DNA from: Mycobacterium sp. AT1
GTDB taxonomy: Bacteria > Actinomycetota > Actinomycetes > Mycobacteriales > Mycobacteriaceae
Reading direction: 5' to 3'
Length of the DNA stretch: 64,000 bases
NCBI RefSeq assembly: GCF_002043095.1
Contig: NZ_MVOC01000035.1
Location: 124,001 to 188,000, forward strand
Below are positions 17,979 through 26,295 of the stretch, in pieces (the first letter of the stretch is position 1; every line of letters begins with the position of its first letter). The position numbers were made by a program, and so were the translations under genes. The notes under the pieces were generated by a model that was given only the letters and a program-made list of their open reading frames with translations, was not told where the DNA came from and did no database searches.

Positions 17979-18794
17979 ATGAATCTCGGCAAAGCCCTCG
18001 TCGACGTGGCGACCGCACCGGCCCGCATCGGCCTTGCCGTCGCCGACATCGGCCTCGGCATCGCCACCGAGACGCTGGCCGTCGTCCAACGGGGACTCGA
18101 CGACGCTCACGTGCCCGCAGGCAGGTCCTCGCTGGCTCAGCTGCTGGGGCTCGAAGACGCCGTCGAACGCGCCAACCGCCTGGCCCACCTGATGGACGAC
18201 GACGCCCCGCTCGGGCGAGCGTTGGCCCCCGACGGGCCACTCAACAGACTGCTGCGACCTGGTGGGCTCGTCGACCAGCTCACCGCCGAGGGCGGCCTGC
18301 TCGACCGGATGACCGCCGAGAACGGTCCCGTCGCCCGCGCGGTGGCGCCCGGTGGACTGATCGACCAGGTGACGTCCGAGGGTGGTCTCGTCGACCGTTT
18401 GACTACCGACGACGGAGCCGTGTCCCGGGTGATCGCGCCGGGCGGACTCGCCGACCAGCTGCTCGCCAACGACGGTCTGATCGAGCGCATCCTGCGCGAG
18501 GACGGCGTCGCCGACAAATTGCTCGCCGAGGGCGGTCTGCTCGACACCCTCACCGCCGAGCAGGGCGCGCTGATGAAGCTCGCCGACGTGGCCGACACCC
18601 TCAACCGGCTCGCCCCCGGACTCGAGGCGCTGACCCCGACCATCGACGCGCTGCACGAAGCCGTCATCACCCTCAGCCAGGTCGTCAATCCGCTGAGCAA
18701 CATCGCGGGCCGAATCCCGCTGCCACGCTCGCGTGGGCGGCGGCCGACGCCTAGTGCGGTACCCGCCCCACAGGTCATAGACGCCGACGAGTGA
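17979..18794 (+). CDS. Repeat-containing protein of unknown function
   Basis: 271 residues with no signal peptide. The centre (about residues 75-200) is built from short degenerate repeats of 11-13 residues around G-G-L-(V/I/L)-D-(Q/R)-(L/M/V)-(T/L)-x-(E/D)-(G/D), for example GGLVDQLTAEG, GGLIDQVTSEG and GGLVDRLTTDD. A helical stretch with Leu/Val heptads (ALHEAVITLSQVVNPL) and a basic Pro-rich tail follow. Position next to phoP suggests it equates to Rv0756c, whose function is unknown. It probably has a leaderless transcript. Confidence 0.7.
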   Translation: MNLGKALVDVATAPARIGLAVADIGLGIATETLAVVQRGLDDAHVPAGRSSLAQLLGLEDAVERANRLAHLMDDDAPLGRALAPDGPLNRLLRPGGLVDQLTAEGGLLDRMTAENGPVARAVAPGGLIDQVTSEGGLVDRLTTDDGAVSRVIAPGGLADQLLANDGLIERILREDGVADKLLAEGGLLDTLTAEQGALMKLADVADTLNRLAPGLEALTPTIDALHEAVITLSQVVNPLSNIAGRIPLPRSRGRRPTPSAVPAPQVIDADE

Positions 18795-18815
18795 GCCGTT
18801 AAGCTAGGCGTGCAC

Positions 18816-18890
18816 GCCTCCTTAGCTCAGCGGTAGAGCAACGCTCTTGTAAAGCGTAGGCCATCGGTTCGATCCCGATAGGGGGCTCCA
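18816..18890 (+). tRNA. tRNA-Thr (anticodon TGT)
   Basis: A full cloverleaf can be drawn: acceptor GCCTCCT pairs with AGGGGGC (one G-U pair), D stem GCTC/GAGC, anticodon stem ACGCT/AGCGT with loop CTTGTAA giving anticodon TGT (48-50 of 18800s), T arm with GGTTCGATCCC, discriminator T and an encoded CCA. It reads ACA threonine codons. A TAAGCT box at 18800-18805 could be its -10. Confidence 0.95.
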
Positions 18891-18920
18891 ACTCCCGCAA
18901 GCGTTGTCGGTGGTAGGACC

Positions 18921-18926
18921 TACCGT
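18921..18926 (+). promoter_or_regulatory. -10 box of the HNH gene (leaderless)
   Basis: TACCGT, 7 nt, then ATG at 18934. It lies in the 43-nt gap after the tRNA. Confidence 0.4.
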
Positions 18927-18933
18927 CGCACCC

Positions 18934-19338
18934 ATGAGACAGTGCCGCGGCTGTGGTTCCCCACTCTCGAAGCGCAGCCAGAAGGTGTACTGCAGCAATG
19001 CGTGTCAGGCTGTGGTGCGGCGCGCAACCGGTACCAAGCTGTGGCTCGAGACCGGTGAGGCGTGCATCGCCGGATATCGCGGCCACTACATCCGGCAATA
19101 CCTCTCCGACGCCCAAGGCGGTTGCTGCGCAATCTGCGGCGGAGCGAACAGGTGGTTGGGCGCGCACCTCGCCTTGGTGTTGGACCACGTCGACGGGAAC
19201 CCGACCAACAACCGACGGGAGAACCTGCGGCTGGTCTGCCCAAACTGCGACTCGCAGCTGGCGACGTACAAGAGTCGCAACCGTGGCAACGGCCGGCACT
19301 CCCGACGCCAGCGATACGCCGACGGGCAGTCGTACTAG
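18934..19338 (+). CDS. Small HNH endonuclease-like protein with N-terminal zinc finger
   Basis: 134 residues. The N-terminal treble-clef-like CxxC...CxxxC finger (CRGCGSPLSKRSQKVYCSNAC) is followed by an HNH core: CCAIC, then LVLDHVDGNPTNN with the catalytic His, and ENLRLVCPNCDSQ closing the second zinc pair. Such lone HNH proteins occur next to tRNA genes in actinobacteria and may be relics of phage or homing elements or have a cellular DNA or RNA cleaving role. The start at ATG 18934 is supported by the -10 box. Confidence 0.75.
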   Translation: MRQCRGCGSPLSKRSQKVYCSNACQAVVRRATGTKLWLETGEACIAGYRGHYIRQYLSDAQGGCCAICGGANRWLGAHLALVLDHVDGNPTNNRRENLRLVCPNCDSQLATYKSRNRGNGRHSRRQRYADGQSY

Positions 19339-19403
19339 CCCCGATCCGACCCCGGCGCGCGGTAGTGTCCGCTACGAAATAGCAAACAGCCGAGGAGGAG
19401 TCC

Positions 19404-19763
19404 GTGTCCGAAGCCGGTGTATGGGTGGCCTGGGGAATTCCGGCCCGCGGACGCGAGGGCCAGGCGCTGGCGCTTCTGAAGTCGTCGCTGACCACGTACC
19501 TCGAACAACTCTCCGCCGACGGCCGAATCGAGCGCTTCGACGCCGCAATCCTCAGGCCGCAGACCACCGAACTCGGTGGCTTCATCCTCATCCAGGGCAC
19601 CCACGACCAAATCGAGGCGCTCCGCACCGACCAGGGCTTTCAGACGTGGGCCACCCAGATCCAGTTGGTCGCCGACAAGGTCGGAATCGTCGACGCCTGG
19701 GTCGGCGACGGACTGTCGGAGGCCTTCGCGCTGTACGAAGACGCGTTGAAGGAGCTCGGCTGA
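19404..19763 (+). CDS. Conserved protein of unknown function (119 aa)
   Basis: No signal peptide or catalytic motif. The pattern (VWVAWGIPARGREGQALALL, then FDAAILRPQTTELGGFILIQG, then a helix) fits a ferredoxin-like alpha/beta barrel domain as in ABM or DUF3303-type proteins, but I cannot name the family. The GTG start follows a strong GAGGAGGAG ribosome site. Confidence 0.65.
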   Translation: MSEAGVWVAWGIPARGREGQALALLKSSLTTYLEQLSADGRIERFDAAILRPQTTELGGFILIQGTHDQIEALRTDQGFQTWATQIQLVADKVGIVDAWVGDGLSEAFALYEDALKELG

Positions 19764-19874
19764 CCGCTCCGGCGGTAACGCAAGCGGCTCCTGCGACGAA
19801 GGCAACAGGAGTGAACGTTGTGAAAGTCAGCCTTCACCGGGGAAGAGCAGTTCAGCGCGTCGGGAGGGCCAGTC

Positions 19875-22058
19875 ATGGGAGCGTCGAGATACATCGGTCG
19901 AGTGGGCGGTCTAGCCGTCGCACTGGGAGTCGGGACCGCGGTGGCGACGGGATACGGCGTCGCCAACGCCGACGAGACGTCCACCAGCTCGTCGAGTAGC
20001 CAGTCCGCGAGCGCCAACGCCTCCGGCACCGCAACGTCGACGAACACCGGCACCTCGACGAACACCGGCACCGAGGGCGCCGCCCCCGCCGCAGCGCAGG
20101 CCTCGACCGCGCCAACGGCCACCGGTTCCGACGACAAGCCGACGGGCTCGACGACCACCTCGGGCTCGGTCACCAGCGGGGTCGTCAGCGCCCAGACCAA
20201 CACCGGCAGCTCCGGCAGCACGGCGTCCCCCACCCCCAAGCCGACCGTCGAACCAGAAGCCGAGCCCGAGCCCGAGCCCGAGCCGACGACACCGGAAGTG
20301 CCGGACACCACGCCGACGCCAGCGCCGACCGCGACGCCGACCCCCAGCCCGACGCCCACCAAGAAGCCCAAGCCAAACGCCACCGCGGCCGTGTCCACCC
20401 CTGCACCGACGGTGACCGACACGTCGAAGGCGGACAGCGGCAAGACATCCGAGCCGAAGACCGTCACACCGACCGTGGCCAAGCAGGACGTCGACGGCCC
20501 GGCCCCCAAGATCGCCAGCCTCGCCGTCGTCTCGGCCGACGCAAAGTCGGCGTCCGACGCACAGGTCACCCTCGTCACGGTCACGCCAGAGACCCCCGCA
20601 CGCCAGGCACCCCCGAACCCACTGGCCGTGGTGAGCGGCGTGGTGTCGAGCGTCGTCAACTGGATGCTGACCCCGTTCATGGGCGCGGGCTCACCGACTC
20701 CCGCCGAACCACCGCTGGCGTGGTCGTTGCTTGCGTTCGCGCGTCGCGAGTTCGACCACTTCGTCAACGCCGTCACCGGGCGCGCCACCCAGACCCCGGC
20801 CAAGGCCGTCGACGCCACCAGCGTCTCGTTGGCCGCAGCCACCGCCGCCTTCGCTCAGGCGGCTGCGGTCAACGTGCCCGGATTCCCGCTTCCCGGTGCG
20901 CAATTGAGCCCGTCCACCCAGTTCGTCCAGTGGGTCACGGGCAACTATCAGACCGGCAACCCGTTGATCGCCGACACCCTGAAGCGTTTCGGCATCAACG
21001 GCACCGACGTCGGCGTCATGTGGGACAACGGCATGGTCGACGATCCCACCACGCCGTACAACGAGCATCAGGTGCTGATGGCCTTCGGCGACACCTTCAG
21101 CGGCGCCAACATGACCGGCAACTGGCGTTTCAACGTGCTGCTCCGCAGCGCCGACACCGACCTCTCCGACGGCATGACCATTCCCAATGGAGAGTGGTTC
21201 AACGGCAACATGTTCGGCGGCACGCCGCTCAGCAGCCCCACCACCGCACGGCAGATCATCCACCCCTCCGGGCTGCCCGCCGGTGTCACCCTCATCCCCA
21301 CCGCGGGCATCTCCATCCCGACGCCCGGCACCCAGTTCGGCGTCACCCAGTACGTGAACTTCATGTCGGTGAGCAACTGGGGCGCGGCGGGCACGTGGTC
21401 CACCAACTACTCCGCAATCGCCTACTCCACGGACAACGGCGAGAACTGGACCGTCGCACCGACTTCGGTGCGTTACAACTCACCCGTCGGCGGCAACGAC
21501 AAATTCCAGCAGGGCGCCTTCGTCCGACCGGGCGACGGTTACGTCTACAACTACGGGACACCCAACGGCCGCCAGGGCGCGGCGTACGTGTCGCGCGTCG
21601 CTGAGAAGGACATCCTCGACACCAGCAAGTACGAGTACTACAGCAAGGGCAAGGCTGGCGGCTGGTTCGGCATCGGCGCCACCCCGGCGGGCTGGTACAA
21701 GAACCAGCCGGCCAAGGCCACGGCCGCGTTCGGCCAGGACACCGGCGCATGCGGTGTCGGGAAGCCGGGCAACCAGGTCAGTGAGATGTCGGTCCAGTAC
21801 AACAAGCAACTCAAGAAGTACGTCGTCCTCCACGGCGATCAGTTCAACAACATCGTGATGCGCACCTCGGACACCCCTCAGGGCACCTGGTCGAGCGCGA
21901 AGATTCTGATGGCACAGCAGCAGGGCGGCATCTACGCGCCGATGATGCATCCGTGGTCGTCGTCGACGATGGGGACCGGCACCGACCTGTACTGGAACCT
22001 GTCGCTGTGGTCGGAGTACAACGTGATGTTGATGAAGACCGATCTCACCAAGGTCTAG
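19875..22058 (+). CDS. Exported DUF4185 (GH183-type) protein, probable endo-D-arabinanase
   Basis: 727 residues. A signal peptide (about 1-33, ending GVANADE) is followed by a long Ser/Thr then Pro/Thr/Glu-rich low-complexity linker (about 34-175), a second linker, and a C-terminal domain from about residue 345 with NEHQVLMAFGDTFSG, typical of DUF4185. DUF4185 proteins have been classed as GH183 endo-D-arabinanases that cut mycobacterial arabinogalactan or lipoarabinomannan (Rv3707c is one such protein by recall). A cell-wall remodelling role is therefore likely. A GGGAGG ribosome site precedes ATG 19875. A small exported protein follows 8 nt later. Confidence 0.8.
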   Translation: MGASRYIGRVGGLAVALGVGTAVATGYGVANADETSTSSSSSQSASANASGTATSTNTGTSTNTGTEGAAPAAAQASTAPTATGSDDKPTGSTTTSGSVTSGVVSAQTNTGSSGSTASPTPKPTVEPEAEPEPEPEPTTPEVPDTTPTPAPTATPTPSPTPTKKPKPNATAAVSTPAPTVTDTSKADSGKTSEPKTVTPTVAKQDVDGPAPKIASLAVVSADAKSASDAQVTLVTVTPETPARQAPPNPLAVVSGVVSSVVNWMLTPFMGAGSPTPAEPPLAWSLLAFARREFDHFVNAVTGRATQTPAKAVDATSVSLAAATAAFAQAAAVNVPGFPLPGAQLSPSTQFVQWVTGNYQTGNPLIADTLKRFGINGTDVGVMWDNGMVDDPTTPYNEHQVLMAFGDTFSGANMTGNWRFNVLLRSADTDLSDGMTIPNGEWFNGNMFGGTPLSSPTTARQIIHPSGLPAGVTLIPTAGISIPTPGTQFGVTQYVNFMSVSNWGAAGTWSTNYSAIAYSTDNGENWTVAPTSVRYNSPVGGNDKFQQGAFVRPGDGYVYNYGTPNGRQGAAYVSRVAEKDILDTSKYEYYSKGKAGGWFGIGATPAGWYKNQPAKATAAFGQDTGACGVGKPGNQVSEMSVQYNKQLKKYVVLHGDQFNNIVMRTSDTPQGTWSSAKILMAQQQGGIYAPMMHPWSSSTMGTGTDLYWNLSLWSEYNVMLMKTDLTKV

Positions 22059-22066
22059 GCCGACAC

Positions 22067-22543
22067 GTGTTGCGGTGCATCGCGATCGGGGTGACGGCGG
22101 CGGCGTTCGCGTCGCCGCTCGCGGTGGCCGACGCCGATCCCGTTGCGCCGCAGACGAATGCTTCGTGCACCGCGGAGGTGAAGGACGCGCTGACCTGGCC
22201 AGCCGGCGCCACCGCACCGATGGTGTGCGACGGCGTCAACTGGCAACCTGTCGCCGATCCCTATCCGATGAGCGACGAGTGGCTGAGCACCGGACCAGTG
22301 ATGACGCTGCACGGCCAGGGACGTCGCAACCCCATGCTCGAATCAGGCCGCTGGACGGCCACCCCGCTGTCCCCTGAGAGCACCTGCGGGGCAACTCAAT
22401 TCGCGGTGGTCTCCGGCACGCCGACCCTGACTCCGCCGCAATCCGATCGAGGCGAACCCGGTCGGACCCTGACGCTGGAAGTGGTACCCCGGCTGTTCAC
22501 CATCGAGCTGACCGGCGACTGCTTGTGGCAGCGATTGCCCTAG
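22067..22543 (+). CDS. Small exported protein, unknown
   Basis: 158 residues from GTG 22067. A signal peptide (LRCIAIGVTAAAFASPLAVADA) precedes a mature domain with four cysteines (SCTAE, VCDGV, TCGAT, DCLWQ), likely two disulfides. The start is 8 nt after the DUF4185 gene, suggesting co-transcription and action in the same compartment. I do not recognise the family. It is convergent with the lipoprotein gene at 22554. Confidence 0.65.
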   Translation: MLRCIAIGVTAAAFASPLAVADADPVAPQTNASCTAEVKDALTWPAGATAPMVCDGVNWQPVADPYPMSDEWLSTGPVMTLHGQGRRNPMLESGRWTATPLSPESTCGATQFAVVSGTPTLTPPQSDRGEPGRTLTLEVVPRLFTIELTGDCLWQRLP

Positions 22544-22553
22544 GCCTGGCCCG

Positions 22554-23453
22554 CTACGGCGCGAAGAAGACCGACGTCTCCGAGCAGCCGGTAACCGCGT
22601 GGCCCGACGGGAACGAGCGGGGATCGGCATCGACGATGACGTCGTCGCGGTAGAACGCGTGCGTCGCGTCCGCGGCACATTCGAAGTCCGCGTTCAACAC
22701 GTGGAACGTCGCGCCGTCGGCGTCGGGAATCGGCGTGCCCATCCAATAGCCGTGACGGTCGTCGCGGGCGAAGGGGCCTTCGAGCGCGTCGAACGACGGG
22801 ACGTCGGCGTCGACGATGCGATCGGTGCCGTAGAAGACGTTGGCGCCGTCGCGTGAGTAGCCGTCCCTGAGCACCCGGAAGGTGGCCGGGTCGGCACCGA
22901 CGACGGAGTTGCCGTTCACGTGCACGGTCCGATCGTCCTTCGTGAACAGGTAGTAGTCCGTGTCCGAGACGATCGAGAAGTGCGTGGGATCGTCCGACAG
23001 CACCCTGCCGTCGGACCAATACACCGCGCGGCCGTCCTTGGCCAAGTTGCCGTCGAGCAGCTCGAAGTTGGTCGGGTCGTCGCTGAGCACCGTGTCGCGT
23101 TGGTAGACGTGGCCGTCGTCCTTTGCGAAATCAGGGCGGTCGAGCAGGACGAAGCTGTCGGGATTCGCCTCGGGAAGCGGCCTGCCGTCGACGTATACCG
23201 TCGAACGGTCCTTCGCGAACGTCCGGTCCAATGGGGCGAACGACGCCGCATCGGCACCGTCGACCTGGGATGCCCTACCCGGAAAACCCCGAAGGTAGAA
23301 CACCGTGTCTCCGCGGACGTGATAGCCGGCCGACTCGAAGAGCGAGTCGGGCGCCGCGTCCCGACCACAGGCCGTCATCGTGGCCACGACGGCGACACAC
23401 GCAACGGCGACGAGCCGCCGCCGTCGCCGTGGCTGGTGCGGCGAACCTGTCAT
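22554..23453 (-). CDS. Lipoprotein with DKNYY-type repeats
   Basis: 299 residues. An Arg-rich n-region, hydrophobic stretch and lipobox-like MTAC at about residue 29 indicate a lipoprotein. The mature part is a series of about eight 23-25-residue units alternating xxFAKDxxxVYxxxxxL and DPxxFxxLD, for example FAKDRSTVYVDGRPL, FAKDDGHVYQRD and LAKDGRAVYWSDG, the pattern of the DKNYY family, expected to fold as a beta-propeller or solenoid. The function is unknown. It stands alone between convergent and divergent genes. Confidence 0.72.
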   Translation of the reverse strand: MTGSPHQPRRRRRLVAVACVAVVATMTACGRDAAPDSLFESAGYHVRGDTVFYLRGFPGRASQVDGADAASFAPLDRTFAKDRSTVYVDGRPLPEANPDSFVLLDRPDFAKDDGHVYQRDTVLSDDPTNFELLDGNLAKDGRAVYWSDGRVLSDDPTHFSIVSDTDYYLFTKDDRTVHVNGNSVVGADPATFRVLRDGYSRDGANVFYGTDRIVDADVPSFDALEGPFARDDRHGYWMGTPIPDADGATFHVLNADFECAADATHAFYRDDVIVDADPRSFPSGHAVTGCSETSVFFAP

Positions 23454-23666
23454 GGGGCAACGGTACTCGTCATCTTGGTCCTGACCCACGAACCCTAGTT
23501 CGACGTACCGGTGCTGGCGGTGACCCTGCGCCTGCCGCACATTGGTTGTCGGTGCCACTCCCGCATCCACCACGACGGCTCGTAACACCGGTCTGCAACC
23601 AGCCGATACGGGTATGAGAATTTGCCGACGTAGGGTCGGGTCGTGGCTCGCGAGACAGGGGATGAC

Positions 23667-24011
23667 ATGGGATTGAAGAACCTCGGCGCAGCACTTCTCG
23701 CCGGTGCCGCGTCCGTCGTCGTGGCGACGGCGGTCCCGGCACACGCGGACCCCACCGACGACGCGCGATCGGAACAGATCGACCAGGCGTTCCTCAAGGC
23801 CGTCAAGGATCAGGGCCTGAAGTTGAAGTCGGACGGGTTCGCCCTCGACCTGGCCCACTCGACGTGCGACGTGTTGACCCGCACCGGGTCGGTCGAGAAC
23901 GCGTTGCGCCACGTCCAGAACGCCACCGACTGGTCGGACAGCAAGAAGATTGGCTCCTTCGGCAGCCTCGCGGTGCAGGGCTACTGCCCGACGTCGATGC
24001 CCAAGAAGTAA
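23667..24011 (+). CDS. Small exported protein, DUF732 family
   Basis: 114 residues. The signal peptide MGLKNLGAALLAGAASVVVA ends near AHA-DP, and the mature part has two cysteines (STCDVL, GYCPTS) as in DUF732. ATG 23667 is preferred because it gives a normal basic n-region and an AGGGGA ribosome site. A TAGGGT -10 at 23631-23636 points to a transcript starting about 23643, where a GTG would give an extra eight residues. The 213-nt gap upstream holds only this promoter. Confidence 0.75.
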   Translation: MGLKNLGAALLAGAASVVVATAVPAHADPTDDARSEQIDQAFLKAVKDQGLKLKSDGFALDLAHSTCDVLTRTGSVENALRHVQNATDWSDSKKIGSFGSLAVQGYCPTSMPKK

Positions 24012-24019
24012 CCCGCCGT

Positions 24020-24859
24020 CTAGTCGACCACTCCGCGCAGGCCGTCGGCGCCGAAGACGGGTTCGAGCATCGCCGAGTAATCGGGGCCTCGCCGCACCAG
24101 CTGGCCACCGTCGACGTTGATCACCTGCCCGGTGATCCAGCTCGCGGCGTCGCTGAGCAGGAAGACCGACGCGTTGGCGACGTCGGCGACCTCACCGACC
24201 CGCGGCAGTGGGGTACTGACGCGGTAGTCCTCGCTGAGTTCCGGCGAATCAAGCACCAGCGCAACGAGTTCGGTGCGGATGAGTCCCGGCCGGATCGAGT
24301 TGACCCGCACCCACGACGCGCCGAGCTCGTCGGCTCCCAGCTGCATCATGTGGTCGATCGCCGACTTGCTGACCCCGTACGCCCCGAACCACCGGTGGGT
24401 GTTGCTGGCCGCGACCGACGAGATGCCGACGAATGAGCCGCCGCCACCGCGGACCATCTCCCGTGCGGTGTGCTTGAGCACGTACATGGTGCCGTTGACG
24501 TTGAGGTCGACGGTGCGTCGCCACGCGTCGGAGTCGACCTGGGTGATCGGGCCGATCGTCTCGGACCCACCCGCACAGTGCACGACGCCGTTGAGGCGAC
24601 CGCGCCAGGCGGTCGCCGCCTCCACCATCGCGGCGACTTCGTCCTCGTTGGTGACGTCGGCGGGCTCGTACCTGACCTCGCCCGAGCCGTCACCCGCTGC
24701 GGCGGTGATCTCCTCCTGCGCGGCGGCGAGCCTGTCGGCGTTGCGCCCGACGAGAACCACGTCGCCACCAGAGGCCACGACGGCAGTGGCAACTCCCTTG
24801 CCGATGCCGCTTCCACCACCCGTGACGATGATCGTCCGATCCGTCAATGAAAGCTGCAC
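24020..24859 (-). CDS. SDR oxidoreductase under a KstR-type operator
   Basis: 279 residues, classical SDR: TGGGSGIGKG near the start, catalytic YGVSK at about residue 162, and a C-terminal ITGQVINVDGGQ. The start is GTG 24859; an ATG one base upstream is out of frame. A KstR-like 14-mer lies 22-35 nt upstream and overlaps a TAGTTT -10, so the gene probably belongs to the sterol regulon although it is 3.1 kb outside the mce4 cluster. A hydroxysteroid or 3-hydroxyacyl-CoA substrate is likely but not shown. Confidence 0.85.
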   Translation of the reverse strand: MQLSLTDRTIIVTGGGSGIGKGVATAVVASGGDVVLVGRNADRLAAAQEEITAAAGDGSGEVRYEPADVTNEDEVAAMVEAATAWRGRLNGVVHCAGGSETIGPITQVDSDAWRRTVDLNVNGTMYVLKHTAREMVRGGGGSFVGISSVAASNTHRWFGAYGVSKSAIDHMMQLGADELGASWVRVNSIRPGLIRTELVALVLDSPELSEDYRVSTPLPRVGEVADVANASVFLLSDAASWITGQVINVDGGQLVRRGPDYSAMLEPVFGADGLRGVVD

Positions 24860-24880
24860 ATCGCCCCCGTCGAGAGAAAC

Positions 24881-24894
24881 TAGAACACGTTCTC
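24881..24894. promoter_or_regulatory. KstR operator (SDR gene)
   Basis: TAGAACACGTTCTC, one end base off the TNNAACNNGTTNNA KstR consensus. It overlaps a minus-strand -10 (TAGTTT) for the SDR gene. Confidence 0.7.
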
Positions 24895-24985
24895 GTCATG
24901 TAACCACACCTGATTTCAAGGTCGCCGGCGTATCGTCGACGGCGCAGTTGGTTCCCGCATACGACGGGCCCATCGGAGAGAAAGC

Positions 24986-25348
24986 GTGGCGATGACGAAA
25001 CCACAGACCTCAACACGACGATTGCTTCTCGCCGGCGGTTTCGCCGTCGCGATCGCCGCCGCCCCCGCGGTGGCCGCATTCGCCAGCCCGTCGATCGCGC
25101 CCTCGTTCGGGGCGTCCTGCCCCAGCGGCGAGACCGAGGACGCCTTCACCGACATGTGCACCCCGGACCTCGTCCCGAACTCACCCGAGATCGCGCAGTC
25201 ACCTGGCGGCCTGCCCTCGGTCGACGGGATTCCCTGCACCGGCGCAAATTCGGGCCAGTGCATCGGCCTGTCCGAGGACGCCCCCCAGTACGTGCCGCCG
25301 TCATCGTCGGTCGGGTCGAGCCCGACCATCACGGGGTCCACCAACTAG
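24986..25348 (+). CDS. Small exported protein, paralogue 1 of 3
   Basis: 120 residues: a twin-Arg-like n-region STRRLLLAGG, a hydrophobic segment and a mature part of about 80 residues with two Cys pairs and the shared motif SPGGLPSVDGIPCTG-x-NSGQCIGL, ending in TITGSTN. The function is unknown; similar mycobacterial exported proteins exist. The GTG at 24986 follows GGAGAG; ATG 24992 is possible. Two tandem paralogues follow at 25426 and 25925. Confidence 0.75.
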   Translation: MAMTKPQTSTRRLLLAGGFAVAIAAAPAVAAFASPSIAPSFGASCPSGETEDAFTDMCTPDLVPNSPEIAQSPGGLPSVDGIPCTGANSGQCIGLSEDAPQYVPPSSSVGSSPTITGSTN

Positions 25349-25413
25349 CTAAGTGTGATGACACGCTTCGGTAGATAACTCGCAGTATGTGAGCAGATTG
25401 CTGGCAGCTTCCA

Positions 25414-25419
25414 TACAAT
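25414..25419 (+). promoter_or_regulatory. -10 box of paralogue 2 (leaderless)
   Basis: TACAAT, 6 nt, then ATG at 25426. The 30 nt around it closely resemble the promoter of paralogue 3. Confidence 0.55.
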
Positions 25420-25425
25420 CCACGC

Positions 25426-25797
25426 ATGCCGCACTTCGAGTTCTCTGCACGACGCCTCATCCTTGCCGGCGGATTCGCGCTCGCCGTCGCCGCCGCACCG
25501 GCCGTGACCGCGATTGCGGTCCCCTCGGCCCCCGGCACACAGCTGGCCGAAAACTGCGCCGCGGGAGAGGACACCGACCAGTTCACCGGCTCGTGCGTCC
25601 CCTTCATGGTGCCCAATTCACCGGCGCCGGTGTTCACCACGCCCGCGGGCAACCCGGACATCCCCGAGATCGACGGCGTGCCGTGCACCGGGCGCGACTC
25701 GGGTGCGTGCATCGGCCTTGCCGAGGACGCGCCGCAGTACGTGCCACCCACCTCGTCGGTCGGCTCGGATCCGACGATCACCGGTTCGACCAACTGA
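25426..25797 (+). CDS. Small exported protein, paralogue 2 of 3
   Basis: 123 residues with a signal peptide (RRLILAGGFALAVAAAPAVTA) and the same cysteine and DGVPCTG-x-DSGACIGL pattern as its neighbours, and the same TITGSTN end as paralogue 1. Middle segments differ (NSPAPVFTTPAGNPDIPEI replaces the shorter loop of paralogue 1). A leaderless start at 25426 is predicted. The function is unknown. Confidence 0.75.
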   Translation: MPHFEFSARRLILAGGFALAVAAAPAVTAIAVPSAPGTQLAENCAAGEDTDQFTGSCVPFMVPNSPAPVFTTPAGNPDIPEIDGVPCTGRDSGACIGLAEDAPQYVPPTSSVGSDPTITGSTN

Positions 25798-25851
25798 CGG
25801 CGGCCACGCCAGGGAACACGTGGAACTCGTGCAGATTCCCGGCAGCATCCC

Positions 25852-25857
25852 TACAAT
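25852..25857 (+). promoter_or_regulatory. -10 box of paralogue 3
   Basis: TACAAT within GCAGCATCCCTACAAT, matching the paralogue 2 promoter. Here the start codon is 68 nt further on, giving a leader of about 60 nt. Confidence 0.5.
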
Positions 25858-25924
25858 TCCTGCGACGAACCGTCAATATTCTCGGACACCACGAAATGCC
25901 CGGGAAACCACAGAAAGCGTGACA

Positions 25925-26284
25925 ATGCCGCACCTTGAATTCTCTGCTCGACGAATCATCCTTGCCGGCGGATTCGCGCTTGCCTTCGCCGCCGCTCCCG
26001 CGGTGGCCGCCTTCGCCGTTCCCGTCGCCGCGAACGCCGCGCCCGCGGCGTCGTGCCCGGCCGGCGAGGAAGAGGACATGTACACGGGCTCCTGCCTGCC
26101 CCACACGGTGCCGAACTCGCCGACGAACAACGGCCTCCCGCCGTCGCCGATCTCGCAGTCCCCCGGCGGCCTGCCGTCCGTGGACGGCATCCCCTGCACC
26201 GGCGAGAACACCGGTCAGTGCATCGGTCTGCAGGACAATGCAGACAAATTCGTGCAGCCTCCGACGAGCATCAACGGCCAGTAA
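25925..26284 (+). CDS. Small exported protein, paralogue 3 of 3
   Basis: 119 residues. The signal peptide is nearly identical to that of paralogue 2 (RRIILAGGFALAFAAAPAVAA); the mature part shares CPAGEEEDMYTGSC, SPGGLPSVDGIPCTG and GQCIGLQDN but ends in QPPTSINGQ and not TITGSTN. It starts at ATG 25925 after an AGAAAG site. The set looks like successive tandem duplication with drift at the C-terminus. Confidence 0.75.
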   Translation: MPHLEFSARRIILAGGFALAFAAAPAVAAFAVPVAANAAPAASCPAGEEEDMYTGSCLPHTVPNSPTNNGLPPSPISQSPGGLPSVDGIPCTGENTGQCIGLQDNADKFVQPPTSINGQ

Positions 26285-26295
26285 CACCGATCAGG

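Noticed and set aside
20260..20290. Tandem GAGCCC hexamers in the DUF4185 gene as a functional DNA repeat
   Set aside because: They simply encode the Pro-Glu stretch of the low-complexity stalk.
23643..23666. GTG 23643 as the start of the DUF732 protein
   Set aside because: A leaderless start is possible, but the acidic n-region would be poor for a signal peptide and ATG 23667 has a ribosome site.
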